A stretch of DNA of 9,926 bases, taken from Alphaproteobacteria bacterium (GTDB lineage Bacteria > Pseudomonadota > Alphaproteobacteria > Micavibrionales > CSBR16-224). The stretch is taken from assembly GCA_006226225.1 (NCBI GenBank), contig SBHI01000186.1:1-9926 (forward strand). The letters are read 5' to 3'. The notes beneath the pieces are model-generated. The model was given only the letters and a program-made list of their open reading frames with translations, was not told the origin of the DNA and made no database searches. Position numbers and translations under genes: made by a program. This document shows positions 1-6,884 of the stretch, one piece after another (within the stretch, counting starts at the first letter, position 1; every line of letters starts with the position of its first letter).

Positions 1-564
1 CTGGCGCAAGGCACGCCGATGATGCTGGGCGGGGATGAATTCGGCAACAGCCAGAACGGCAATAACAATGCCTATTGTCAGGATAATGAAACCGGCTGGC
101 TGAACCATGAATCCCGCACCGCCAAAGACGACATCATGCAGGAATTTGTCGAGAACCTAAGCGACATCCGCAAAAGCCACCCCGTTTTGAATGCCGATTA
201 TTTTATGCACGGCAATCATTTCGACAAAGACGGCAACAGCGATTTGAAATGGGTGAAGCCTGACGGCAGACAGATGAATGATCCGGACTGGCATCATGCC
301 AAAAGTTTTGGCGTGATGCTGAATGAAAACGCATCCCCGTCCAAACGCGCAAAAAAACGCGGCGATAAATTACTGCTGCTGTTCAATGCGCAGACGCAGG
401 ATGAAAAATTCACCCTGCCCAAGCTGCCGCATGGCGAAAAATGGCAGCGCATTCTGGATACGGCGGAGCCGTCGCTGAAAGAAGGCGCTGATCTGAAGAT
501 TCACGACACGCATCTAATGAAAGACCGTTCACTGGCTGTCTTCAAGAAAATCAAATCCCCTTAA
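1..564 (+). CDS. glgX: Glycogen debranching enzyme GlgX, C-terminal part (5' end outside window)
   Basis: The reading frame is open from the first base and ends with TAA at 562-564, leaving 187 residues of a protein whose start lies off the left edge. GlgX is a GH13-family isoamylase-type enzyme that hydrolyses alpha-1,6 branches of phosphorylase-trimmed glycogen in the cytoplasm. The first visible residues, GTPMMLGGDEFG followed by NGNNNAYCQDNE and a WLNHE stretch, are the end of the catalytic barrel and are very characteristic of GlgX/TreX proteins. A later DLKWVKPDGRQMNDPDW segment also fits GlgX. The last ~75 residues match the expected all-beta C-terminal domain, ending in a plain basic tail. 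The catalytic Asp/Glu residues are upstream and cannot be checked. Other glg genes would be expected to the left. I see no convincing terminator after the stop. Confidence 0.93.
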   Translation: MAQGTPMMLGGDEFGNSQNGNNNAYCQDNETGWLNHESRTAKDDIMQEFVENLSDIRKSHPVLNADYFMHGNHFDKDGNSDLKWVKPDGRQMNDPDWHHAKSFGVMLNENASPSKRAKKRGDKLLLLFNAQTQDEKFTLPKLPHGEKWQRILDTAEPSLKEGADLKIHDTHLMKDRSLAVFKKIKSP

Positions 565-624
565 AGCCTCCCCTCATCCTGCATCCATATCAAGGCTTGA
601 AAACAAGCCACCCCCATATTACAC

Positions 625-649
625 TATAATAAATTAACTTTTTTTAATT
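625..649 (+). promoter_or_regulatory. Probable arsR -10 element with an AT-rich inverted repeat downstream
   Basis: A perfect TATAAT lies at 625-630. The only good -35-like hexamer, TTGAAA at 597-602, is 22 bases away, which is too far for a standard sigma-70 promoter, so the -35 is weak or activator-dependent. Just after the -10, AATTAA (632-637) and TTAATT (644-649) form an inverted repeat with a 6-base spacer across the expected transcription start. That is where an autorepressing ArsR dimer would bind, but the repeat is AT-only and short, so its role is inferred. Confidence 0.4.
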
Positions 650-673
650 AAAGTGACGGAAAGAGGATAAAAA

Positions 674-985
674 ATGGCAAAGCATCAGGACATGGCGAAG
701 GCGCTCCATATGCTGAAGACGCTCGGCCATCCTGTGCGGCTGAGTATATTGTGCAATCTGATTGAAAACGGCGAAATGAATGCAGGCGATATCGTCGAGC
801 AGGAAAGCAGTCTTTCCAGCCAATCGCAGACCTCGCAATATCTGCGCAAATTGCGCGATGAAGGGCTGATTGAAGCACGCAAGGACGGCCAGCATGTTTA
901 TTACCGTCTGAAATCGGATGATGTGCGCACGCTGATCAGTGTGCTGCATCAGCTGTATTGCGGCGAAGATTCCTGCACGCCATAA
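674..985 (+). CDS. ArsR/SmtB-family winged-helix regulator, thiol-sensor (BigR/SqrR-like) type
   Basis: A 103-residue single-domain DNA-binding protein. The LKTLGHPVRLSILCNL segment (about 14-29) is the classic ArsR start. SLSSQSQTSQYLRKLRDEGLI (47-66) is the recognition-helix region and HVYYRL (74-79) is the wing. The arsenic-type ELCVCDL metal site is absent; the equivalent stretch is MNAGDIVEQ. Cysteines instead sit at C27, inside the ILCxL helix, and C96, in the C-terminal helix LHQLYCG, plus C101. That arrangement is known from persulfide/redox sensors such as BigR, SqrR and YgaV, where the two thiols link and release DNA. A sulfur- or oxidant-responsive repressor is therefore inferred rather than a metal sensor. 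The ATG is supported by AGAGGA about 6 bases upstream. No sulfide oxidase, dioxygenase or transporter lies beside it, so its targets are unknown beyond possible autoregulation. Confidence 0.88.
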   Translation: MAKHQDMAKALHMLKTLGHPVRLSILCNLIENGEMNAGDIVEQESSLSSQSQTSQYLRKLRDEGLIEARKDGQHVYYRLKSDDVRTLISVLHQLYCGEDSCTP

Positions 986-1041
986 TCTCTTCACACACCG
1001 AAATGAAAGTGCGCCTTAACATCAGAGCGACAGAATAAAAG

Positions 1042-1063
1042 GAAAAACGGATTAGTTATCCGT
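1042..1063 (-). terminator. Possible intrinsic terminator of pyrE
   Basis: Read on the minus strand, ACGGAT (1063-1058) pairs with ATCCGT (1052-1047) around a 5-base loop, followed by five T residues (five A residues at 1043-1047 on the + strand, partly shared with the stem end). The left arm overlaps the pyrE stop codon. The stem is only 6 bp, half of it G-C, so termination may be weak. arsR converges on pyrE here; I see no separate arsR terminator in 986-1055. Confidence 0.4.
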
Positions 1064-1769
1064 ACTGTTTGCGCCATTCTTCGGGACTGCGCAAAAATGT
1101 TTTGATCGCGTCCAGATCGCCGGGCGGGAAGAGTTTCTGTTCCTCAATCACTTGCAGAATATCCGCCCAAGTCGTCAGATAATGGATCGTCAAATGCGCC
1201 TTGCCCAGAATATCTTCACTATGCGGAAAAATATCGTAATAAAACGGGCAGAAAATATGATTGATATGCGTTCCTGCCTCGCGGAGTGCATCGGCAAAAG
1301 CGATTTTACTGCCGCCATCAGTGGCCATATCTTCCACCAGCAGCACGGTCGGTGACTCACCTTCCGGCAGATGACCTTCGATCTGCGCCATACGCCCGAA
1401 ACCTTTAGGTTGTTTGCGCACATAGATCATCGGCTTTTCCATGGCCTCGGCCAGCCATGCGGCATAGGGAATACCTGCGGTTTCACCGCCCGCGATATAA
1501 TCAATGCCGTTCAACACGTCCAAAGACTGCTGTAAATGCAGATTGCCCAGACGCATCACCAGCGCCCTTTCGACCGGATAGGAAATCAGACGACGGCAAT
1601 CAACATAGACGGGGCTTTTTTCACCGGATGTCAAAGTGAAGGGCTCCTGCCCGTTGGCGGCAAACATCACACAGCCTGTCGTCAACAGGGCTTCGGCCAC
1701 GCTTCTGGCAGTATCTTTATCTGCGGGTTGTTTGACGATTTGCGAAGGAACGGCTTTGTTTTGCGTCAT
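1056..1769 (-). CDS. pyrE: Orotate phosphoribosyltransferase
   Basis: 237 residues. The cytoplasmic enzyme joins orotate to PRPP to give orotidine 5'-monophosphate, the fifth step of pyrimidine synthesis. The PRPP-binding motif is VLLVEDMATDGGS (142-154), with the acidic pair E146-D147. The FTLTSGEKSPVYVDCR stretch (44-59) is the usual substrate-side segment, and IAGGETAGIPYA (92-103) precedes the mobile loop. In that loop the sequence is VRKQPKGFGRMAQIEG (117-132), not the KxHGEGG form of E. coli; I recall this form from alphaproteobacterial PyrE proteins. The length exceeds the ~213 residues of E. coli because of extensions at both ends. The ATG at 1769 lies 7 bases after the stop of the upstream membrane-protein gene, with a GGTGG ribosome-binding site overlapping that gene's end, so the two are probably co-transcribed. 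It converges with arsR. Confidence 0.95.
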   Translation of the reverse strand: MTQNKAVPSQIVKQPADKDTARSVAEALLTTGCVMFAANGQEPFTLTSGEKSPVYVDCRRLISYPVERALVMRLGNLHLQQSLDVLNGIDYIAGGETAGIPYAAWLAEAMEKPMIYVRKQPKGFGRMAQIEGHLPEGESPTVLLVEDMATDGGSKIAFADALREAGTHINHIFCPFYYDIFPHSEDILGKAHLTIHYLTTWADILQVIEEQKLFPPGDLDAIKTFLRSPEEWRKQYG

Positions 1770-1776
1770 CTTTGTT

Positions 1777-2094
1777 TTACCACCGTGTGAAATAATTCTG
1801 TGCCTTGACGCGGAACATCCACCATCTGACGATAAAAGCGATCAGAGTCAGCACAATGAAAATCAAAAGCGCCCCGCAAAGAGCCGAGAAAAACCAGAAT
1901 TCATCATAGATTGTGTTTTGGTAGGTGGTTTTGATCCACAAAAAAAACATGCCGCTTAAAAAGATAATCAGCCCGACCATCGTCAGGTTATAAACCGCCA
2001 GAGCATTCTTTTCAGGGAAATCCGGTTGGTAGACGAAATACAGGATTAGCTCCAACGTCGCCAGAATGAACAAACCGCCAACAATATAGTCCAC
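1777..2094 (-). CDS. Small three-helix inner-membrane protein, unknown function
   Basis: 105 residues starting with GTG at 2094, preceded by a well-spaced GAGG (GAGG-N5-GTG). Three hydrophobic segments are visible: residues ~3-21 (IVGGLFILATLELILYFVY), ~33-54 (after PEKNALAVYN) and ~68-90 (FFSALCGALLIFIVLTLIAF). A short loop containing KTTYQNTIYDEF separates helices 2 and 3, and the protein ends in an aromatic/basic tail, RWWMFRVKAQNYFTRW. I do not recognise the family. There is no signal peptide cleavage site and no catalytic or metal-binding motif. Its stop is 7 bases from the pyrE start, so it is probably the first gene of a two-gene unit with pyrE. That need not mean a role in pyrimidine metabolism. 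Confidence 0.75.
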   Translation of the reverse strand: MDYIVGGLFILATLELILYFVYQPDFPEKNALAVYNLTMVGLIIFLSGMFFLWIKTTYQNTIYDEFWFFSALCGALLIFIVLTLIAFIVRWWMFRVKAQNYFTRW

Positions 2095-2133
2095 TTCCGC
2101 CTCACTTTTTCTTATAAAACATCGCTACGCTAT

Positions 2134-2149
2134 AATAACAGAATAACAG
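2134..2149. repeat. Tandem 8-bp direct repeat upstream of the membrane-protein/pyrE unit
   Basis: AATAACAG occurs twice head to tail (2134-2141 and 2142-2149), about 40 bases before the GTG start at 2094 and inside the likely promoter region. Minus-strand -10-like sequences overlap or follow it (TATTAT at 2137-2132, TATAAG at 2116-2111), but neither has a good -35. It may be a regulator site or chance AT-rich repetition. Confidence 0.35.
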
Positions 2150-2206
2150 AAAATATCTAAAAAAAAGGTGAAGACAGATGCAGGGGGTTTATATGCGGGA
2201 ATGTTC

Positions 2207-2599
2207 TTAATTCAACTGCGACGCAATGAAGCTTTCCGTCAGAACGGAATCAACCAGCCGTCCGAACATTACTTTGTCGCTTTCATCAAAAGGATTCAGC
2301 GCAATCGCAATACGTCCGTTCGCCTGACGAATGACACGCCCTTTGTGTTTCAGACTTGCCATACCGGCTTCGCCGCAGAAACGCAGCGTAATGTCCAGAT
2401 CCGTATATTTTGTGGACGGGATATTGGCGTTTTCCGCTTTTAGCAGCAAGCCGCCCTCGCTCCAGTTTTCAACATCATAATATGTCTCGCCGACAGTCAC
2501 AGTCATGCCAGCGCCGCTCATACGTGTGTAGCGGCGGCGGTTTGCATCAATAACATCTTCAGGAATAAAAAACGAAAGTGTCTTTTTTAACGCTTCCAT
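2207..2599 (-). CDS. PilZ-domain protein, probable cyclic di-GMP effector
   Basis: 130 residues from the chosen ATG. Both halves of the PilZ ligand motif are present: RRYTR at 22-26 (RxxxR) and NWSEGG at 45-50 ((D/N)xSxxG), about 20 residues apart as in c-di-GMP binders. The rest (roughly 30-105) has the alternating beta pattern of a PilZ barrel; a short N-terminal helix and an acidic C-terminal helix flank it. There is no signal peptide, membrane segment or output domain, so it probably acts in the cytoplasm by binding a partner. The known family controls motility, exopolysaccharide or secretion, but nothing here says which. Start choice: GGAG lies 8 bases before the ATG at 2599. An ATG at 2605 is too close to that site, and a TTG at 2662 (151 residues) would begin only ~10 bases after the predicted transcription start. 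Confidence 0.87.
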   Translation of the reverse strand: MEALKKTLSFFIPEDVIDANRRRYTRMSGAGMTVTVGETYYDVENWSEGGLLLKAENANIPSTKYTDLDITLRFCGEAGMASLKHKGRVIRQANGRIAIALNPFDESDKVMFGRLVDSVLTESFIASQLN

Positions 2600-2678
2600 G
2601 GACATTTCTCCATTTCTCGCAAATGGTGGGACAGAGGATATCTCCTTTATTATAAAAGGCAATCACCCTCTTGGATTC

Positions 2679-2707
2679 ATTTTATTTTTTTTATCCACAG
2701 ATGTCAA
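2679..2707 (-). promoter_or_regulatory. Sigma-70-type promoter for pilZ
   Basis: On the minus strand TTGACA (2707-2702) is followed after exactly 17 bases by TAAAAT (2684-2679). The -35 is a perfect consensus and the -10 differs at one position; the spacer carries an A8 run. Transcription should start near 2672, giving a leader of about 73 bases before the ATG at 2599. A second -10-like TATAAT lies at 2654-2649 but has no good -35. Confidence 0.72.
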
Positions 2708-2722
2708 CACGTCAAAGATGGC

Positions 2723-3184
2723 CTAAAAATGGCGAAGGAAATCGGCCAATACTTTCTCATAAGTGTCTTTTTTGAAGTCGATTGCCAGTGCGGGAACGGT
2801 CTCGGCAAGCGTCCATTGATAGCTGCTGAATTCCTGTTCCTCATGGGCCGTCAGATCAATCTCGCTGTCCTCGCCCGTAAAATCGAGCAAGAACCATTTC
2901 TGTCTCTGCCCCTTATAACGTCCGTTAAACAGACGTTTACGCCAATCCTCGGGGAAATCATAATACAGCCATTCATCCATCTGTGCGATAATATCCGCAT
3001 TGCGGATACCCGTTTCTTCATACAGTTCCCGGAAAACGGTTGCCTCGGGCTCTTCCCCTTCATCAATTCCGCCCTGCGGCATTTGAAAATGGCCGGGATT
3101 ATCCAGCCTTTCCCCCATGAAAATCCGGTTATCACGGTTGCGGATCATAAGGCCGATACCGGAGCGGTATAGCGGATCAGTCAT
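2723..3184 (-). CDS. rppH: RNA pyrophosphohydrolase (Nudix hydrolase)
   Basis: 153 residues. RppH removes pyrophosphate from the 5' triphosphate end of mRNAs, which opens them to RNase E-type decay; it acts in the cytoplasm. The Nudix box is complete: G38, E44, R52-E53-L54, E56-E57 and G59-I60 fit GX5EX7REUXEEXGU. PLYRSGIGLMI at the start, the FQMPQGGIDEGE stretch (33-44), DFPED-WRKRLFNGRYKGQRQKWFLL (77-100) and the HEEQEFSSYQW end (114-124) distinguish RppH from other Nudix enzymes. The ATG at 3184 was chosen over an upstream in-frame start because it begins at the PLYRSGIG segment where the family begins. It overlaps the stop of the preceding gene by 8 bases (ATGACTGA), with GGAAAG upstream, implying translational coupling. 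It is the last gene of the six-gene unit. Confidence 0.94.
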   Translation of the reverse strand: MTDPLYRSGIGLMIRNRDNRIFMGERLDNPGHFQMPQGGIDEGEEPEATVFRELYEETGIRNADIIAQMDEWLYYDFPEDWRKRLFNGRYKGQRQKWFLLDFTGEDSEIDLTAHEEQEFSSYQWTLAETVPALAIDFKKDTYEKVLADFLRHF

Positions 3185-4181
3185 TCTTTTTCTTTCCGTT
3201 TGGTGCCTTACCCTGTACCAGTTTTTCAACCGGAACCAGCGTGATATTGCGCTCTTGCAAAGTTTTTTCCCAGTCACGCAAAACTTCTACCGTGACGGGA
3301 TAAGGCTGCGCCAGTGCAATGACAGCCCCCTCTGTTGCACGGGCGGCCTCTTCCGCGACACGCAGCTGACGCATAATATGCGCCCGCGTGGCAGTCTCGT
3401 CCAGTACAATATCAATCCCCATATAAGGCAGTTTATAGCGGCCGGCCGTTTTAGCGGCGATTGTCGTTTTGGACTCTGTTTCACGCAGATCACGCGGCGT
3501 TGTGCCGTCAATCAGATACAGATTTCGGGCGCGCAGCATACGGATCAGCGGATCAACATATTCCTCCGTCTCCATAAAGCGTTTTCCCATCCAGGGCATC
3601 ACACCGCTAATTCCTTCGGCCTTTTGCAGGCTGCCTTCCAACACCGCCTGATTACGCGGATGGCTGTTGCGGGTCAGCAAAGCGGCGGGGCCGGGATCAT
3701 CATCGGGGAAACTGTAAGGTTCCATCGGAATTTCCAGCAGCACGCTGCGGTTTTGATTTTTCGCCTGAAACACCCAGCCTGACAGATTATCCGCATAGGG
3801 TGAAAATGCCAGACTGATTGCCGGCGGCAATTCCTCCAGCGCCTGCACCGTTACACTGCGCGACAAGCCCATTTCCCCCATTACCACGGCAATCCGTCCC
3901 ATTGCCGGAGGTTTGTCCGGAATTGTATCGGTGACGGGATCGGTAACGGTCGCGGTATCATGATGAGGCACAACGGGCGGTGTGACATCAACGATAGGTG
4001 TTTCATCCCCCGTTTCCGTCAAGCCAATGACAAGGCTGTCCGACAAACCGTTCAGCCCGCCCTCGGGCATCCGGCTTTGCAGAACCGTCAGCAGCAGGAA
4101 CATGGACAGGCAGTAAGCGGCAAAACCCACGGCGATATGGCCGTAATGGGAGTGTAAAAATCCTGAGAGTTTCTCCCGCAT
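3177..4181 (-). CDS. Divergent polysaccharide deacetylase family protein (YibQ-like)
   Basis: 334 residues. A cytoplasmic stub is followed by one membrane helix (about 16-34), a Pro/Thr/Asp-rich linker (~55-93) and a NodB-like barrel domain (~95-325), so it is membrane-anchored with the domain in the periplasm. Family landmarks are LPPAISLAFSPYADNL, LLEIPMEPYSFPDDDPGP, GISGVMPWMGKRF, NLYLIDGTTPR and the terminal ALAQPYPVTVEVLRDW. In YibQ-type proteins the first strand ends in an Asp pair (IDD); here it reads VVMGEMGLS with G102-E103. The NxMG loop is PWMG, and the usual DD/DS near LID is reduced. Metal-dependent deacetylation is therefore doubtful, though I recall similar losses in other alphaproteobacteria. 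The ribosome-binding site is weak. It follows ctpA by 45 bases and overlaps rppH. In E. coli yibQ follows envC, supporting a shared cell-wall role. Confidence 0.88.
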   Translation of the reverse strand: MREKLSGFLHSHYGHIAVGFAAYCLSMFLLLTVLQSRMPEGGLNGLSDSLVIGLTETGDETPIVDVTPPVVPHHDTATVTDPVTDTIPDKPPAMGRIAVVMGEMGLSRSVTVQALEELPPAISLAFSPYADNLSGWVFQAKNQNRSVLLEIPMEPYSFPDDDPGPAALLTRNSHPRNQAVLEGSLQKAEGISGVMPWMGKRFMETEEYVDPLIRMLRARNLYLIDGTTPRDLRETESKTTIAAKTAGRYKLPYMGIDIVLDETATRAHIMRQLRVAEEAARATEGAVIALAQPYPVTVEVLRDWEKTLQERNITLVPVEKLVQGKAPNGKKKND

Positions 4182-4226
4182 ATTTTACTCTGCCTGTTTC
4201 TGTTTCAAAAACCTGTTGATTAAAGA

Positions 4227-5627
4227 CTATTCAATGGTTTTCGCATACATGTGAATACCTTTCAGAAGATCAAGCGCCCGTGCAAGCTGGTAGTCTTCCA
4301 CCTTGGTTTCGTTGCTTTTCTCCTGATCTTTGTTGCCTTTTTTGCCGTTGTCCTTTTTATCCAATGCGCCTTCCAGATCAGCCTCACGGATATATCCGGT
4401 ATCGCGCAATTCGGTTACGGCAACATGTTCGACCAGAACATCGGGGTCAATTCCTTTCGCCTGAATAGAGCGGCCGGACGGGGTGTAATAACGTGCCGTC
4501 GTCAGACGCATCGCGCCGTGACCGGGCAGCCCCAGAATGGTTTGTACCGAACCTTTACCAAAGCTTTTCGTCCCCATAATAACGGCGCGTTTATGATCCT
4601 GCAGCGCACCGGCGACAATCTCGGAGGCCGAGGCGGAGCCGCCATTGACCAGAACAACGATCGGCAAGCCGCCTGTCAGGTCGCCCGCCGTTGCGTTATC
4701 ACGGCGGATATCCTCTTTGGCGCGTCCGCGTGTGGACACGATCTCCCCTTTATCAAGGAAGGCATCCGACACCGCAATCGCCTGATTTAACAGACCGCCG
4801 GGGTTATTGCGCAGATCAATCACAAAACCGATCAGCTCGTTACCCAGCTCTTTCTGGATATCTTCAATTCCCTCTTTCAGGCCTTTATAGGTCTGCTGGT
4901 TAAAGGTGGTGATACGGATATAACCGACATTGCCTTCCGTACGGTGACGTACGGCACGCAGCTGGATAGTATCGCGCGTGATTTTAAACTTCATCGGCTC
5001 CGCCACGCCTTCGCGGATGATGCTGAGATGAATATCCGACCCGACCTTGCCGCGCATTTTCTGCACAGCCTCTGACAGGGACATCCCCATCACCGGCGTA
5101 CCGTCGATTTCAATAATGGTATCGCCCGCTTTGACACCCGCGCGGAAGGCCGGCGTATCATCAATCGGCGACACGACCTTCACAAGGCCGTTTTCCATCG
5201 TCACCTCAATCCCCAAACCGCCGAATTCACCGGAGGTCTGAATCTGCATGCCTTTATATTCTTCCTCGTTCAGATAGGAAGAGTGCGGATCAAGATTAGC
5301 CAGCATGCCGTTCAACGCATGTTCAATCAGCTCTTTATCCGTTACCTCGTCAACATATTCGGCACGGACGCGCTCAAACACATCACCGAACAGTTCCAGA
5401 TAGCGGTAGGTATCGTTTTTGCTACGGTCTTCCTCTACAGCGGATTTACCGGCCTGACGCGCGCTTTTCTGTGCAACGGTCTGCGCAGATGCCGGCGTCA
5501 CGAATGCGGAAGGAACGGTCAAACCAAGCCCGAGCACAAGCGCAAAAGCCGCCGCGCCAAAACGCAGGGGGTGCAAAAGTGTCGATGTCGCCGTTTGTTG
5601 CGTATGCGTCCGTTTCATAATCTTCAT
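4227..5627 (-). CDS. ctpA: C-terminal processing peptidase CtpA (S41 family, PDZ-containing)
   Basis: 466 residues. It is a periplasmic serine protease that cleaves proteins from their C-terminal ends; known relatives trim peptidoglycan hydrolases and membrane proteins. A signal peptide runs to about residue 49 (PASA-Q). Next come an N-terminal helical region (~72-125), a PDZ domain (~130-215, including GGLGIEVTMENG and the GVKAGDTIIEIDG signature) and the S41 core. From the spacing in CtpB and Prc, the catalytic dyad is S333 in GGSASASE and K358 in SFGKGSVQ, with Q362 supporting. DLRNNPGG (271-278) is also typical. A Lys/Asp/Asn-rich linker (~422-445) precedes a final helix. The first ATG has AGAGG only ~4 bases upstream; the ATG at 5618 is better spaced from AGGAG and may be the true start. 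It follows envC by 67 bases. Confidence 0.95.
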   Translation of the reverse strand: MKIMKRTHTQQTATSTLLHPLRFGAAAFALVLGLGLTVPSAFVTPASAQTVAQKSARQAGKSAVEEDRSKNDTYRYLELFGDVFERVRAEYVDEVTDKELIEHALNGMLANLDPHSSYLNEEEYKGMQIQTSGEFGGLGIEVTMENGLVKVVSPIDDTPAFRAGVKAGDTIIEIDGTPVMGMSLSEAVQKMRGKVGSDIHLSIIREGVAEPMKFKITRDTIQLRAVRHRTEGNVGYIRITTFNQQTYKGLKEGIEDIQKELGNELIGFVIDLRNNPGGLLNQAIAVSDAFLDKGEIVSTRGRAKEDIRRDNATAGDLTGGLPIVVLVNGGSASASEIVAGALQDHKRAVIMGTKSFGKGSVQTILGLPGHGAMRLTTARYYTPSGRSIQAKGIDPDVLVEHVAVTELRDTGYIREADLEGALDKKDNGKKGNKDQEKSNETKVEDYQLARALDLLKGIHMYAKTIE

Positions 5628-5694
5628 TCTCCTCTAAATGCGGAAAACCGCCGTAATCATTCTATAAACCATAGAACAGTTTTCTAAATAAATC

Positions 5695-6858
5695 CTAAAA
5701 AGGCATTGATACCTTATCCGGATCAACCGGCACGCCGTTATGGCGTAATTCGTAATAAGCCTGCGCCTGCGCCAAATGCCCGATAACCGCGCCTGCCGGA
5801 AGACGTTCGCCTATTTTCGTTTCCACCTGATCAAGGCCGCTGATGAGGCTATGATACCCGCCCTTATGCTCGACAATCAAGAGCTGTTTGAACTTGCCAA
5901 AGGCACCGGCGAATTTAATCACACCTTCTTGCGGCAGAACGATATTTTCCCCTTCTGCCGCCTCCAGAACAATGCCGCTGCTTTTCACGCCCAGCGCATC
6001 CTTATCGCCGAATTTCATCACCACTTTGCCATTGACGGGAAAACGACCCGGCGCGACCTGCTGCACGGCAGGGGCCGTCAGTGCCACAGGCTTTAGCAGC
6101 GCGTTTTGAGGCGCGGCCGCCACGGTGACAGGCTTGGCCATTGGTTTACGCACAGCTTTCTGCGCGGCAAGCTGCTGTTTTTCCTGCGCAAGCTTTTCAC
6201 GCTGCGTTGCCAGTGCCTGTCGTTGTTCGGACAGAAGTTTTTGCGTTACGGTGATCTGATGCGCCAAATTATTCAAACGCTGGCGGTGTTCTTCAGCCGC
6301 ATGCGCCTGTTTCCGGTGTGTTTTTTCAAGCTGTTGTCGCTTTTGACGCGTTTCGTCCAGATTACCGCTTTCCGCACGGATAGCGGCCAAGGCATTCTGC
6401 GCCACGGCATGTGCCAGCCATTCCTCCCGCGCGGCGGCAACGACCAGATCGGGGTCACCCAGCAATGCCGAATTTTCCGTGCTGATGCTTTGGCGCGCAG
6501 GCGCATCGCTCAAAGCCAGAAAGGCCGCATCAAGTTGCTGCTGCAAAACCGCAAGATTGCGCGTGTAATCGGCGATATTTTCCGACAATGCGCCCGTATC
6601 AGGAGCAGAGGCGTTTTTTTTGTTTTTAGGAACAGCCTGTTTTTTCAGTTTGGCCTGCTGCCGTTTTAAAGATGATAATTCCTTTTCCGTGGCACCGATT
6701 TCACGGGCGGCGGCGGCAATATCATTTTCCAGCGCGGAGATATCCGGCGGTACCGCAACAGCCTGCGGCGCAGCGCAAAAAAGGCACAAAGCAACCCCTG
6801 CCCCGCAAAAAGCGAGATGCGCAAAAGAAACGGATTTTCTTTGTCTATCGGGTATCAA
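5695..6858 (-). CDS. envC: Murein hydrolase activator, EnvC family (degenerate LytM/M23 domain)
   Basis: 387 residues from a TTG at 6858. Known EnvC proteins sit in the periplasm at the division site and switch on AmiA/AmiB-type amidases. A basic start and hydrophobic stretch end in a signal cleavage near QAVA-VP (about residue 35). Coiled-coil-type helices cover ~37-75, 92-115 and 140-237, rich in Gln, Lys and Glu. The C-terminal LytM domain (~278-380) has KVVMKFGDKD, the HKGGYHSLISGL strand and YELRHNG. The metal ligands are degenerate: the usual HxGxD site reads K292..V297 and the HxHFE site reads Q366-A-Y-Y-E, as expected of an activator rather than an endopeptidase. Start choice: no ATG or GTG precedes the signal peptide apart from an ATG deep inside rlmH; the TTG at 6858 has AAGG just upstream. 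The homopolymer A8 (6613-6620) falls in the Lys-rich linker. Confidence 0.87.
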   Translation of the reverse strand: MIPDRQRKSVSFAHLAFCGAGVALCLFCAAPQAVAVPPDISALENDIAAAAREIGATEKELSSLKRQQAKLKKQAVPKNKKNASAPDTGALSENIADYTRNLAVLQQQLDAAFLALSDAPARQSISTENSALLGDPDLVVAAAREEWLAHAVAQNALAAIRAESGNLDETRQKRQQLEKTHRKQAHAAEEHRQRLNNLAHQITVTQKLLSEQRQALATQREKLAQEKQQLAAQKAVRKPMAKPVTVAAAPQNALLKPVALTAPAVQQVAPGRFPVNGKVVMKFGDKDALGVKSSGIVLEAAEGENIVLPQEGVIKFAGAFGKFKQLLIVEHKGGYHSLISGLDQVETKIGERLPAGAVIGHLAQAQAYYELRHNGVPVDPDKVSMPF

Positions 6859-6884
6859 GAGCCTTAAGCGATGCCAAGTAAAGA

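Noticed and set aside
564..598. AAGCCT/AGGCTT inverted repeat after glgX as a terminator
   Set aside because: Six-bp stem with a 23-base loop and no T-run after it; too weak to call.
2159..2166. Eight T residues on the minus strand after pilZ as a terminator
   Set aside because: No stem can be formed by the sequence immediately before the T-run.
2702..2717. GTCAA-CAC-GTCAA direct repeat beside the pilZ promoter
   Set aside because: Five-base repeats partly formed by the -35 hexamer itself; too short to argue for a regulator site.
3117..3782. 221-codon open frame on the + strand opposite rppH and the deacetylase gene
   Set aside because: Both genes on the minus strand are supported by motifs and by their 8-base coupling overlap; this frame shows neither motifs nor a start site.
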